Source: Serratia liquefaciens ATCC 27592 (GTDB taxonomy: Bacteria > Pseudomonadota > Gammaproteobacteria > Enterobacterales > Enterobacteriaceae). From it: a DNA stretch of 64,000 bases. The translations under genes and the position numbers were made by a program. The first letter of the stretch is position 1. Every line of letters starts with the position of its first letter. The stretch is taken from the NCBI RefSeq assembly GCF_000422085.1, contig NC_021741.1, positions 992,001 to 1,056,000 on the forward strand, read 5' to 3'. Of this stretch, positions 48,240-56,465 are shown piece by piece. The notes beneath the pieces are model-generated. The model made no database searches. It saw nothing but the letters and a program-made list of their open reading frames with translations, and had not been told where the DNA came from.

Positions 48240-48469
48240 AAAGTTACTACCCTTATAATAATCATTTTGCTCAGTGTGCGGAATATCACGGTAAGACGTC
48301 AATATATTGCGTTATGGCACAGAGAAAATTGGCTGAATACTGAACATTATTAGGGGGGTAAGTGATTAATAGGCAGTGTTAAATGGATTTTTCAGTGTTT
48401 TGTGCTAACTTTAATGAGTGGGGTGGTGGAAGCCACCAACGTGTTGATAATAAAAAAGGAGACCGATCC

Positions 48470-48961
48470 ATGAAACTCTGGCAAATCGTAGGTGGAGCTG
48501 CAGCATTAACCCTCACTCTGGCTGGCTGTGCCCAGAAGAGTGGCAATGTGCCTACTCCAACGGCGGGAAGCGCGGCGATTGCACAAACGCAGATTCAGGG
48601 CCCGGCGGTGACTGGTTCGGTTAACATTCGCCAGCGCATTGCGCTGCCGCCGGATGCGATACTGACCGTCACGCTCTCTGATGCTTCACTGGCGGACGCT
48701 CCGTCTAAAGTGATCGCCCAGCGTGCGGTACGTACTGACGGCAAGCAGGCGCCGTTTAATTTTGTATTGCCATTCAACCCGGCTGATATTCAGCCTAATG
48801 CGCGTATTATCCTGAGCGCGGCAATCACGGTTAATGGGCAGCTGATCTTTATTACCGACACAATCCAGGAAGTAGTTAACCGTAACGGCACCCGTGCCGA
48901 CCTGCTGCTGGTTCCGGTGCAAGGCATTCCGGTTCAGGCAACGCCAACGGCGATGCCGTAA
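48470..48961 (+). CDS. ybaY: YbaY family lipoprotein
   Basis: A 163-residue lipoprotein precursor: signal peptide with lipobox LAG-Cys19, a flexible Pro/Ala-rich linker, then a YscW/YbaY-type beta domain (about 45-150, VTGSVNIRQRIALPPDAILTV). Such domains occur in type III secretion pilotins, but no secretion genes are nearby. Function unknown. Start chosen at 48470 by AAAAAAGGAGACC. Strong terminator follows. Confidence 0.9.
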   Translation: MKLWQIVGGAAALTLTLAGCAQKSGNVPTPTAGSAAIAQTQIQGPAVTGSVNIRQRIALPPDAILTVTLSDASLADAPSKVIAQRAVRTDGKQAPFNFVLPFNPADIQPNARIILSAAITVNGQLIFITDTIQEVVNRNGTRADLLLVPVQGIPVQATPTAMP

Positions 48962-48990
48962 TCCGGTGGTCCTGAAGCAGTAAGCTATCA

Positions 48991-49025
48991 ACAGCCTTTG
49001 CGCTCCGGCCAAAGGCTGTTTTTTT
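48991..49025 (+). terminator. Rho-independent terminator after ybaY
   Basis: Stem ACAGCCTTTG (48991-49000) / CAAAGGCTGT (49010-49019), then a run of seven T. Confidence 0.95.
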
Positions 49026-49026
49026 A

Positions 49027-49341
49027 TCACCAGCGCCAGCCGTAAACCAACAGATCCACCGTGCTGTGGGCGCCAAAAACGATCCCTTCCCCAAGCAATG
49101 CCTGACGTTGGCGTTGGAAGTCCTCGCCCTGCTGCGAAATCTGCCCGTGCCGGTTAATCACCCGATGCCAGGGCAGGCTGCTGCCTTCCGGTAGGCGACG
49201 CAATACGCCGCCCACCTGACGTGCCGCACGTGGTGAACCGGCCAGGCGCGCTACCTCACCGTAGGTCGTCACTTTGCCATAAGGAATGGCGGCCACGATG
49301 TGAAACACCCGCTGGCTGAATGAGGCGTCTTCTGATTCCAT
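49027..49341 (-). CDS. atl: Alkyltransferase-like protein (Atl/YbaZ)
   Basis: A 104-residue member of the O6-alkylguanine-DNA alkyltransferase-like family. It binds O6-alkylguanine lesions and signals nucleotide excision repair without transferring the alkyl group. The PCHR active-site motif of true alkyltransferases is replaced by PWHRVIN, with Trp in place of Cys, as expected for ATL proteins. RAARQVGGVLRRLPEG is the lesion-binding helix. Start ATG 49341 has AGGAA at good spacing; the frame extends to 49377. Confidence 0.93.
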   Translation of the reverse strand: MESEDASFSQRVFHIVAAIPYGKVTTYGEVARLAGSPRAARQVGGVLRRLPEGSSLPWHRVINRHGQISQQGEDFQRQRQALLGEGIVFGAHSTVDLLVYGWRW

Positions 49342-49490
49342 TTCTGTGTTCCTGCTGCGGCGAAATCCCAAGATCAAAGTGTGCCACAGCCGAGGTGGGC
49401 AAGAAAACAGCGGTTGGCCCCGGTTGGCTTGCTATTTGGCTGGCCATCACCGATAATGCCCACCGCTTCGCAGTACCAGAAGCCGTCAAT

Positions 49491-49603
49491 GGGGGCCCTG
49501 TTGGTTCTCCCGCAACACTAACTTGTGAACTCGGTCAGATCCGGAAGGAAGCAGCCGCAGCAGGTGACGTGTGTGCCGGGATGTAGCTGGCAGGGCCTCC
49601 ACC
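49491..49603 (+). ncRNA. ffs: 4.5S RNA, signal recognition particle RNA
   Basis: About 113 nt, closely matching E. coli 4.5S RNA. It begins GGGGGCCCTGTTGG, carries the apical tetraloop region TCCGGAAGGAAGCAGCC and ends GGGATGTAGCTGGCAGGGCC. The two ends pair into the long SRP stem. It binds Ffh for membrane targeting of nascent proteins. Location next to atl/ybaZ is the same as in E. coli. Exact ends are approximate by a few bases. Confidence 0.95.
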
Positions 49604-49710
49604 AATTTCAGCGCCGCATCATTCTTTCACTACTCTCTCGTATTTACTATCGCCCCAAAAATCTCGCTGCAGGAAAACTGCCGGCGCCGATTGCTCGCCA
49701 GCAATTCACC

Positions 49711-51054
49711 TCAGTGCTTCACCAGCGTAGCGAAATAGTACGCCAGCGGGATAGCCAACAGGTAAAGCCCGACCGGGACTTCACGCCATTTGCCTGCAAT
49801 CACCTTGATGATGATATAAAACAGCAGCCCACCTGCGATACCGGTGCCGAAGCTGTTGGCAATCAGCGTGATCATCACCATCATCAGCACCGGCAGGCCG
49901 TCGGTAAAGTTGGCCAAATCGACTTTGCGCAATCCACTGAACATATTCAGGCCGATCAGGATCAATGCCGGTGCGGTAGCCTCTTTTGGGATCATCAGGG
50001 CAATGGGGGTAAACAGCAGCATCAGCAAGAACATGATGGCTGCCGCCAGCGCCGTTAATCCAGTCTTGCCACCGGCTTCGGCAGCGGCTGACGATTCGAT
50101 CAGCGCCGTGGCGGCTGGAATGCCGACCCAGGGCCCGAGAGCCGCTGCGATCGAGTCCACCATAAACGGCCGGTTGATGTGCGGCATGTTGCCGTGCTCG
50201 TCCAGTAACCCGGCTTCACCGCCGACGGCGAGCGTGGTGCCCATGGTGGAGAAAAACTCCGAGGCGAAAAAGACAAACAGGTAAGGCAGGAAGGCGATAT
50301 TCAATGCACCAATCATATCGACGTGGCCGAGCACAGGGGCCAATGAGTGTGGCATTGCCATCAGACTGGCTGGAAGGTGCGTGACGCCGAATGGAATACC
50401 CACCAGAGTCGCGACCAGGATCGCCCACAAAATCGCGCCCGGGATGCGTCGAGCTTGCAGGGCAATGGCCAGAAACAGACCGCACAGGGCGATCAACGCA
50501 CCGGGTGCCGTGAAGTCACCCAGCATCAGCGCATTGGATTTGGCATTGGCCAGTACCAGCCCGGCGTTACGGAACCCCAGCACCGCAACAAATAATCCGA
50601 TAGAGGCGGTCAGCCCCAGCTTGATGGACTGCGGTACCGAGCGGGTAACCACCTCGCGCAGCCCAAGACGAGTCAGGGCAAAAAACAAAATGCCGGACCA
50701 GCAGGCGATACCCAGCCCAATCTGCCAACCTATGCCTTCGCTGCCCGCCAACGTCACGCCGACCAACACCGAACCGCCGATCCCTGGGCCAACGATAAAC
50801 GGCAGATTACCGTAAAACGCCATAAGCAAGCTGCCGATCACAAACACCAGAATGGTGCCGGTGGTCACCGCGCCCTTATCCATGCCGCCGATGGCCAGCA
50901 ATCCGGGGATTACCACCAACAAATAGGCCGCAGCCAGAAAACCGGTGATACCGGCCAGGCATTCGGTTTTGACATTGCTTTGCCGCGCATGCAGTTGAAA
51001 ACGCCGTTGCAGCCAGCCCCCTGGTGTTGGAGCATTTACTGAATTCTCAGCCAT
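49711..51054 (-). CDS. NCS2-family nucleobase (adenine/guanine/hypoxanthine) permease
   Basis: A 447-residue membrane protein with about 13 hydrophobic segments, of the AzgA-like branch that includes AdeP and GhxP. Family features: TECLAGITGFLAAAYLLVV near the N-terminus, FIVGPGIGGSVL at the usual glycine-rich transport motif, and FFSTMGTTLAVGGEAGLLD. The start ATG 51054 (MAENSV) is preferred; the open frame continues into the ERIC element. It follows the adenine deaminase gene on the same strand with the ERIC between, so adenine uptake is the likely role. Confidence 0.82.
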   Translation of the reverse strand: MAENSVNAPTPGGWLQRRFQLHARQSNVKTECLAGITGFLAAAYLLVVIPGLLAIGGMDKGAVTTGTILVFVIGSLLMAFYGNLPFIVGPGIGGSVLVGVTLAGSEGIGWQIGLGIACWSGILFFALTRLGLREVVTRSVPQSIKLGLTASIGLFVAVLGFRNAGLVLANAKSNALMLGDFTAPGALIALCGLFLAIALQARRIPGAILWAILVATLVGIPFGVTHLPASLMAMPHSLAPVLGHVDMIGALNIAFLPYLFVFFASEFFSTMGTTLAVGGEAGLLDEHGNMPHINRPFMVDSIAAALGPWVGIPAATALIESSAAAEAGGKTGLTALAAAIMFLLMLLFTPIALMIPKEATAPALILIGLNMFSGLRKVDLANFTDGLPVLMMVMITLIANSFGTGIAGGLLFYIIIKVIAGKWREVPVGLYLLAIPLAYYFATLVKH

Positions 51055-51072
51055 ATAGACAATCTCCGTTGC

Positions 51073-51196
51073 TACCCGTCGTATTTCAAGCCGCAGCGTT
51101 GTTGGCAACACTCACTCACCCCAGTAACTTACTTGAGTAAGCGCCTGGGGATGAGTGAGCGTACCTGTCTAGCTGCAACTAGAAATCCATAGGGTA
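51073..51196. repeat. ERIC element in the ade-permease intercistronic region
   Basis: About 124 bp with termini TACCC...TATTTCAAG and the complementary CTAGAAATCCATAGGGTA. The central core CCAGTAACTTACTTGAGTAAG and CCTGGGG are typical of ERIC repeats (standard size 127 bp). It ends 19 bases before the permease start codon. Confidence 0.88.
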
Positions 51197-51218
51197 TATA
51201 TTGTTATTATGATTATTT

Positions 51219-53006
51219 TTACGCCGGGGTTTCCCAGCAGGCGATCAGTGGATCGACAATTTGGCGCGTGGTGCCGTCGGTCAGGCCGAGATCGGTCAGG
51301 TGCGGCCCGGCGTTACACGCCAGACAGGTGCCCTCGATTGCCTTGAAAACCCGGTAGGGCGGTTCCCAATCGGCGATTTGTGCGCTCAGATCGCGCAGTT
51401 TTTTAAATTGTTGTGCCAGTTCCGCGGCAGGCAGATCTGAAAGCATGCCGGCAATCGGCATCGCCACCTGAGCCAGAATTTCCCCGTTTTGACTTAGGGC
51501 CATGCCGCCACCGCAGGCGATCAGGGCATTGGCCGCCAGCGCCATATCGGTTGCGTCACGGCCAAGAACCACCAGGTTATGCGAGTCGTGTGAATAGCTG
51601 GTGGCGATGGCACCGCGCAGTTCCCCCCAGCCTTCCAACAGTGCCAGTTGCGGGGTGGCCTGGTGGCGACCATGGCGATGTTTCACCCAGATCAGGCTAA
51701 AGCCATCCGGTATCTGCACTTCGCCGTCGCGAACCTCGACGGTGGTTTCGTTCCACTGGGTAAAACGCGCGCCTTTAATGTGGCGCAGAGTGGCTTTACC
51801 GTGGCGGATCGCCGGGACTTTCAATATGAAATCTGCGGGAGTCAGTGGCGGGAGCCGCAGCGTATCGCGCGGCACCGTCACCTTCGGGTTTGCACTGAGC
51901 GGTGTCAGCATTTTTCCGTTCTGCGCCAGCAGCTTTCCTGCGACGTAGACTTGCCGCGCACTCAGTTGAGTGAGCGAATCAAAGACCACCAGATCGGCAA
52001 TGCGGCCCGCGGCAATCAAGCCCAGATCGTTGCGTTGCAGGCGAATAGCGGCGTTAAGCGTCGCCATCCTCAATACGTCGGTTCCCGACATCCCCTGTTC
52101 GATCAGCATATTGAGTAACGCCACAATGCCGCCTTTTTGCAGCAGCATATCCGGCGGTACATCGTCGGTGCAGACGGTGACCTGCGAGGACAGGTGTGGC
52201 AACGTTTTTAGTGCCGAAACGATCTCGGGTAGCAGGTAAGGGTGAGATCCTCTGATCTCCAGCGTCAGTCCGGCGCGTAGTTTCTCCAGCGCGTCGGCTC
52301 CGGAGGTCAGCTCATGGTCGGACGTCACGCCCGCGGCCAGATAGGCCTGAAGCTGAGCGCCGCTTAGCCCACGTGCGTGACCTTCGATCAACTTGCCGCT
52401 GTTCAGCCCGGCGTTGAGGATCTCCAGCATGCGTTCGCTGCCGTTCAGTACGCCGTGCATGTCCATCACTTCGGCAACCCCGCCGACTTCCGGCCAGGCC
52501 AACATGGTTTCCATTTCATGACCGCCGAAATCAGCGCCGGACATTTCCAAACCTGGAGTGGAAGGGACGCTTGACGGTGCCGCACAGATCACCCTGAGCG
52601 GGAGACCACGGCTGGCGTCGACCGCGTAACGCACACCCTCAACACCGAGCACGTTGGCCAGTTCGTGTGGATCCCAGAAAATGGTAGTGGTGCCTTGGGC
52701 AACGACGATTTCGGCGTATTTTTCCGGCGGCAGGTGCGAGCTTTCAACGTGTACGTGGGTGTCGATCAGGCCGGGGCTCAGATATGCGCCGGCCAAGTCT
52801 TGCGTTTGAAGGGCTTCGGTCATAGTGCCACAGGGATGAACGCTGGCAATCAGTGCGCCGACGATGCCGACATCAGCGCTACGGATTTCACCGGTGGCCA
52901 TATCAACCAGCGCAGCGTTCATCAGCAGCAAATCAAAAGGAAGTTGGCCTAATGCAGCCTTCACCGCGCGTTGACGTTCGCCCGCGCTGGTGTAATGAGT
53001 GGTCAT
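51219..53006 (-). CDS. ade: Adenine deaminase
   Basis: A 595-residue amidohydrolase converting adenine to hypoxanthine. The N-terminal metal site is PGLIDTHVHVESSHLPPEKYAE. Further metal or substrate ligands lie in EGHARGLSG and TSDHELTSG, and CTDDVPPDM is near 280. The C-terminal Ade-specific domain contains SHDSHNLVVLGRD. E. coli has a cryptic homologue of similar length; here a permease follows and a LysR gene is divergent, suggesting an inducible adenine-salvage operon. Confidence 0.95.
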   Translation of the reverse strand: MTTHYTSAGERQRAVKAALGQLPFDLLLMNAALVDMATGEIRSADVGIVGALIASVHPCGTMTEALQTQDLAGAYLSPGLIDTHVHVESSHLPPEKYAEIVVAQGTTTIFWDPHELANVLGVEGVRYAVDASRGLPLRVICAAPSSVPSTPGLEMSGADFGGHEMETMLAWPEVGGVAEVMDMHGVLNGSERMLEILNAGLNSGKLIEGHARGLSGAQLQAYLAAGVTSDHELTSGADALEKLRAGLTLEIRGSHPYLLPEIVSALKTLPHLSSQVTVCTDDVPPDMLLQKGGIVALLNMLIEQGMSGTDVLRMATLNAAIRLQRNDLGLIAAGRIADLVVFDSLTQLSARQVYVAGKLLAQNGKMLTPLSANPKVTVPRDTLRLPPLTPADFILKVPAIRHGKATLRHIKGARFTQWNETTVEVRDGEVQIPDGFSLIWVKHRHGRHQATPQLALLEGWGELRGAIATSYSHDSHNLVVLGRDATDMALAANALIACGGGMALSQNGEILAQVAMPIAGMLSDLPAAELAQQFKKLRDLSAQIADWEPPYRVFKAIEGTCLACNAGPHLTDLGLTDGTTRQIVDPLIACWETPA

Positions 53007-53092
53007 GGTAATTACCCGGCATGATGACAGGGTTGTTACTCTAGGGGGGCGGGCAGGCTTTGCACAGATGATTTAATTTATTGCCTGATAAG

Positions 53093-53122
53093 AAACGTTT
53101 ATGCTGTCGCAAACGTTTACTT
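53093..53122. promoter_or_regulatory. PurR-like operator with a tandem AAACGTTT, between ade and the LysR gene
   Basis: The 16 bases at 53107-53122 (TCGCAAACGTTTACTT) match the PurR consensus ANGCAANCGNTTNCNT at every fixed position except the first. A second AAACGTTT core lies 18 bases upstream (53093-53100). They sit just before the LysR start codon and upstream of ade, so PurR could repress either. Confidence 0.6.
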
Positions 53123-53144
53123 GGTTGGCGAATGGAAACCTGAC

Positions 53145-54077
53145 ATGTCTGAACCCTGGCGCCGCTTGCCCGCGCTGTCTCTGAAGCAGATTCAATATTT
53201 CGTTACTCTGGCGCGGCTACGGCATTTTACCGATACCGCGAACCGTTTGGCGATCAGCCAACCGGCACTGAGTAGCGCGCTGCGACAGATAGAGTTGGTG
53301 CTGGGTGGAAAATTGGTGAATCGCACGGCTTCCGCGGTGACGTTGACCGAACAGGGGGCTGCAATTTTGCCGCATGCCGAGCGGCTGCTGAATGTGGCGC
53401 AGGCGTCCTTTGACGATATGCAGCGCATTATGTTGGCGGGGGGCGACGGGACCTTGCGCATCGGGTTGGTACCTTCGGTCAGCAGGCTGTTGTTTCCGGC
53501 CGTGCCACAGTTGCTGGCGGCGAACTTTCCACGGCTGAGGGTAGAATTTCACGATCAAACTAATGATTCTCTGCTGCTGCAATTAGAGAACGGCATGATT
53601 GATTTTGGTATTGGGGCGCTCGATAGTTCCGTGCCGGAGTCGTTGGAGATATATCCGCTGCAGGAAGATCCCTTTGTGGTGGTTATGCGCCGTGATGACC
53701 CTTTGGCTGAATCACATCATCTGCCGTGGCGGCAATTAGCCCGGCGTGATATTGCGGTTTTTTCCAAGGGGAATATCAGCCGGCTGGTACTGGCATTGGC
53801 AGAAAGCCACCGTCTGAATTTAATCGCACGCTACCAGGTCGATTTTCTGGAGACGTTATACGGATTGGTACGTTCGGAATTAGCGGTCGCTATTTTACCT
53901 CAGCTTTACACCACCCATTTGAAAGACGATGAATTAACCGTGGTTCAACTGCAGCAACCGATGCTTAGCCGTACCGTGGCATTAATGCGCAGTGCACACA
54001 GAAATCACCCGGCATTAATTGAGGATTGTTTCCAATTGTTATTACAGGATTTTCAACGGCGGATGAAAGTGCAGTAA
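53145..54077 (+). CDS. LysR-family transcriptional regulator
   Basis: A 310-residue regulator. N-terminal winged helix-turn-helix (about 10-68, LSLKQIQYFVTLARLRHFTDTANRL, then SQPALSSALRQIE) and a periplasmic-binding-protein-like effector domain (about 95-300, GTLRIGLVPSV...). The chosen start ATG 53145 is the first consistent with family length. It is divergent from ade, the classic arrangement for a LysR activator of the neighbouring operon; adenine or a purine as inducer is inference. Confidence 0.85.
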   Translation: MSEPWRRLPALSLKQIQYFVTLARLRHFTDTANRLAISQPALSSALRQIELVLGGKLVNRTASAVTLTEQGAAILPHAERLLNVAQASFDDMQRIMLAGGDGTLRIGLVPSVSRLLFPAVPQLLAANFPRLRVEFHDQTNDSLLLQLENGMIDFGIGALDSSVPESLEIYPLQEDPFVVVMRRDDPLAESHHLPWRQLARRDIAVFSKGNISRLVLALAESHRLNLIARYQVDFLETLYGLVRSELAVAILPQLYTTHLKDDELTVVQLQQPMLSRTVALMRSAHRNHPALIEDCFQLLLQDFQRRMKVQ

Positions 54078-54110
54078 GTCAATGAGATAAATACGAGAAT
54101 TTGCCTGACA

Positions 54111-54135
54111 TTGAGGCCGATAGTCTATCGGCTCA
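54111..54135. other. Inverted repeat between convergent LysR gene and hha
   Basis: TTGAGGCCGATAG and CTATCGGCTCAA form a 12-bp stem with one bulged G. No U-tract follows on either strand. Possibly a terminator that is not of the classic type. Confidence 0.4.
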
Positions 54136-54153
54136 ACGCATCTCGAGCCTTGA

Positions 54154-54357
54154 TTAACGTACGAACTTCCAAACGGCCGTTGGGATTTTATCGTAGAGCT
54201 TATTCATGGTGAGCTCAGCCAGACGGTGGTCAGCTGCAGAGTAAAACAGCTCCAATTCGTCATCCGAAAGCTCATACTTATTTTTTTCAATAACGCGTTC
54301 AAGGGTGTCAATAGTGGTGCATTTACGTAAACGCATCAGATAATCAGTTTTAGTCAT
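54154..54357 (-). CDS. hha: Hha/YmoA-family nucleoid-associated regulator
   Basis: A 67-residue protein that binds H-NS and helps silence horizontally acquired, AT-rich genes. The sequence [52 protein letters not shown] is continuous across the family, and the start and length match Hha/YmoA. It follows tomB on the same strand, the usual hha-tomB pair. Confidence 0.97.
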   Translation of the reverse strand: MTKTDYLMRLRKCTTIDTLERVIEKNKYELSDDELELFYSAADHRLAELTMNKLYDKIPTAVWKFVR

Positions 54358-54412
54358 GATAACCTTTGGTGTTATAAAACGTAGAATAGAATAATTTAGG
54401 GATAATTATCCC

Positions 54413-54781
54413 CTAAGATTTCATTGTCGTACAGATGCCCTCTCCTGAGAACATTCTGAATAATCGCGCCTTGGTTTTTTGCCAGCGACGCAGATCGGAA
54501 TCATTGATACCGTAACTGCTGAACAACGTGTAGGTATCATCGAGATATTCCTCGACTAACTCCGATAAATCACTTTCGTCCATGTATTTAATTTTATAAC
54601 TCATCACAAACGAAGCAATATGTTCAATCAACTCATTAAGCTGGAGGTTGACGGAAGACGTTGGGTCGTTCACCCAGCCGTGGTGGCTGTCGCCCAGCGT
54701 GGCTATGCCTTCATCATACAAATTTTCGCACAAGAATTTCAGCTGAGCAATATCGTGCCTTTTAGGCGAATACTCATCCAT
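54413..54781 (-). CDS. tomB: Hha toxicity modulator / antitoxin TomB
   Basis: A 122-residue acidic protein that counters Hha toxicity and influences biofilm. It begins MDEYSPKRHDIAQLKFLCENLY and has the family block GDSHHGWVNDPTSS. A Cys near the C-terminus (GEGICTTMKS) is present. 55 bases upstream of hha. Confidence 0.95.
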   Translation of the reverse strand: MDEYSPKRHDIAQLKFLCENLYDEGIATLGDSHHGWVNDPTSSVNLQLNELIEHIASFVMSYKIKYMDESDLSELVEEYLDDTYTLFSSYGINDSDLRRWQKTKARLFRMFSGEGICTTMKS

Positions 54782-54943
54782 ATCATCCCCTCCGTAAGTC
54801 TTAATTTCGGTGTTGATAACACTCTGTGAGTAAGCTGATTTACATCATGGACAGAGGTAGCTTAATGACGGTGATAAAATAAACTTCCTATATAATGAAT
54901 ATAAATCATTTCTCCACGTCTGGCCTGCTGTTATTACGTAAAC

Positions 54944-55297
54944 TTACAATTCATCTGCAGTAGATGGACGGGAGTTATCAATGATGTCAAAGCACAAGCT
55001 CGATTCAGTCACGCTAAAAATCACGCTTTCGTTGATGTATTCCTCGGCGTTGATATCCAGACAGGCGTTGAAAATTGTCCATTTATAGCGGTAACTCATT
55101 GAATACTCATGGTCGCTCAATTTATGAATATCAAGTATTTCTAATGAACCTTCACTATACCGTGCGCTTTCTGAATAAAAACTCAAGCCGCTGGTCAATG
55201 CCGGCACCAACTCTGACATTCTATCGTTAATCACTTTCTTTAGTTTTTTAACAGAAAGTGCTTCTATCATTGTGCTGTAGCTAAGAGTTACCTGCAT
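54944..55297 (-). CDS. Hypothetical protein (117 aa), family not recognised
   Basis: No motif is recognised. It has no signal peptide or membrane helix, and two Cys residues (in NACLD and SSLCFD). The N-terminus is basic (KKLKKVINDR) and the rest acidic; the composition (Ser 15 of 117) and strand-like segments (YSMSYRYKWTIF) suggest a small alpha/beta protein. The start MQVTLSYS has a plausible ribosome binding context (AGAGTTACCTGC gap). AT-rich compared with most of the window. It lies between tomB and the zinc island, same strand as tomB but 162 bases upstream. Confidence 0.6.
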   Translation of the reverse strand: MQVTLSYSTMIEALSVKKLKKVINDRMSELVPALTSGLSFYSESARYSEGSLEILDIHKLSDHEYSMSYRYKWTIFNACLDINAEEYINESVIFSVTESSLCFDIIDNSRPSTADEL

Positions 55298-55558
55298 TTA
55301 ATGCCTGACCGTATAGCGATCCTATCTATTAATCTTACTCCTTTTTCATCCATACGTCGGTAAACTTTTCGTTAACCAGATGCTTTTTTACAGTAACTCA
55401 ACGTTGTTTACCGGTTAATAACCCTGACGTTTCTCAGTATATCCCTGAAAGAGTTCCGCTGGTGTTCCAAAAATGGCGCTGGTCAACGTTGGTATCACTT
55501 TATTGTTACGTTCGGTTGCATTAATCACCGAGAGGGTGCTTGAGTCACAGAAGTGATT

Positions 55559-55581
55559 GTGATGTTATACTGTAACAGTAA
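55559..55581 (+). promoter_or_regulatory. Zur-type box of the zinc-transport operon
   Basis: GATGTTATAC-TGTAACAGT matches the Zur consensus (ATGTTATA-N-TATAACAT) with two differences, and includes a TATACT hexamer suited to a -10. It ends 18 bases before the micropeptide start. The rest of the 302-base gap 55298-55599 shows no gene. Confidence 0.78.
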
Positions 55582-55599
55582 ATTCTCTCTCGTTTGGCC

Positions 55600-55746
55600 A
55601 TGAAACTGACATCCACACCACAAGATGGCGATCTGCCGTCATTGAACTCGCTGTTCACCGCTTCCGCAGGCCTGCGCTGCGGTATTGCCGCTTTGCTGCT
55701 CGGCTTACTCTGGTTGGGCATCCATTGGGCGGTAGCGCTGCCATGA
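55600..55746 (+). CDS. 48-residue membrane micropeptide in the Zur-regulated operon
   Basis: ATG 55600 to TGA 55746. N-terminal 25 residues are polar (KLTSTPQDGDLPSLN), followed by one hydrophobic segment (about 28-47, IAALLLGLLWLGIHWAVALP). It lies 18 bases after the Zur box and its stop overlaps the ATG of the ABC ATPase (ATGA), so it is the first cistron and is translationally coupled. Too short for usual gene calling. Family and function unknown; it may be an accessory of the transporter, a regulator or a leader peptide. No strong ribosome binding site is seen upstream (CTCTCGTTTGGCC), which lowers confidence. Confidence 0.55.
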   Translation: MKLTSTPQDGDLPSLNSLFTASAGLRCGIAALLLGLLWLGIHWAVALP

Positions 55747-56465
55747 TAACGCTACAAAAAGCCGTCATCGGCTATGGCAGAACGCCGTTGTTTCCCCCAC
55801 TTAGCGGGCATTTCGCCGTAGGATCGCTGACCGCCGTGGTTGGCGTTAACGGCGCAGGTAAGTCTACGTTGCTGAAAACACTGGCTGGGCTTTTACCGCT
55901 GCAGGGCGGGAACTTACGTTTTAGCGGCAACAAATTACCGCGTATGGCGTATTTACCCCAACAGGCGGAACTGGATCGCCAGTTTCCGATCCTGGTGAGC
56001 GATCTGGTGGCGATGGGGAGCTGGCCGACCAGTGGGATGTTCGGTGGGTTGAATAAGCACGCGAAGCGGCAGATTAGCGAGGCGCTGGACAGGGTAAACA
56101 TGACCGCTATGGCGCGCACTCCCGTCGGCGAGTTATCCGGTGGCCAACTTCAGCGGGTGTTATTTGCCCGATTATTGGTGCAGCAGGCACCGCTTATTTT
56201 ATTGGATGAACCCTTTACCGGCATCGATAGTTCCACCGTTCAGTTATTGCTTCAGGTGATCGCAGGTTTGCATCAGCAACGAAAAACGGTAATTGCCGTA
56301 TTGCACGATATGTCGATGGTGGCGAATCACTTCCCACAGGCGCTGTTGCTGACCCCAGAGTGTTGCCACTGGGGTAAAGCCGACAGCGTGTTGGAACATA
56401 TTCCTGCGTTAAATATTGCCAGCGCTCCGCTGTGCGGCAGAGGAGGGCGCAGTGATGTTGCTTGA
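55743..56465 (+). CDS. Zinc/manganese-type ABC transporter, ATP-binding protein (ZnuC-like)
   Basis: A 240-residue ATPase of the metal (ABC-3-associated) family. Walker A is [12 protein letters not shown] near residue 41, signature LSGGQLQRVLFARLLV, Walker B PLILLDEPFTGID, and the H-loop VLHDMSM. It starts in the overlapped ATGA of the micropeptide stop, and overlaps the permease by 11 bases. Three cistrons with a Zur box strongly imply high-affinity zinc import; manganese cannot be excluded from this subunit. Confidence 0.9.
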   Translation: MITLQKAVIGYGRTPLFPPLSGHFAVGSLTAVVGVNGAGKSTLLKTLAGLLPLQGGNLRFSGNKLPRMAYLPQQAELDRQFPILVSDLVAMGSWPTSGMFGGLNKHAKRQISEALDRVNMTAMARTPVGELSGGQLQRVLFARLLVQQAPLILLDEPFTGIDSSTVQLLLQVIAGLHQQRKTVIAVLHDMSMVANHFPQALLLTPECCHWGKADSVLEHIPALNIASAPLCGRGGRSDVA

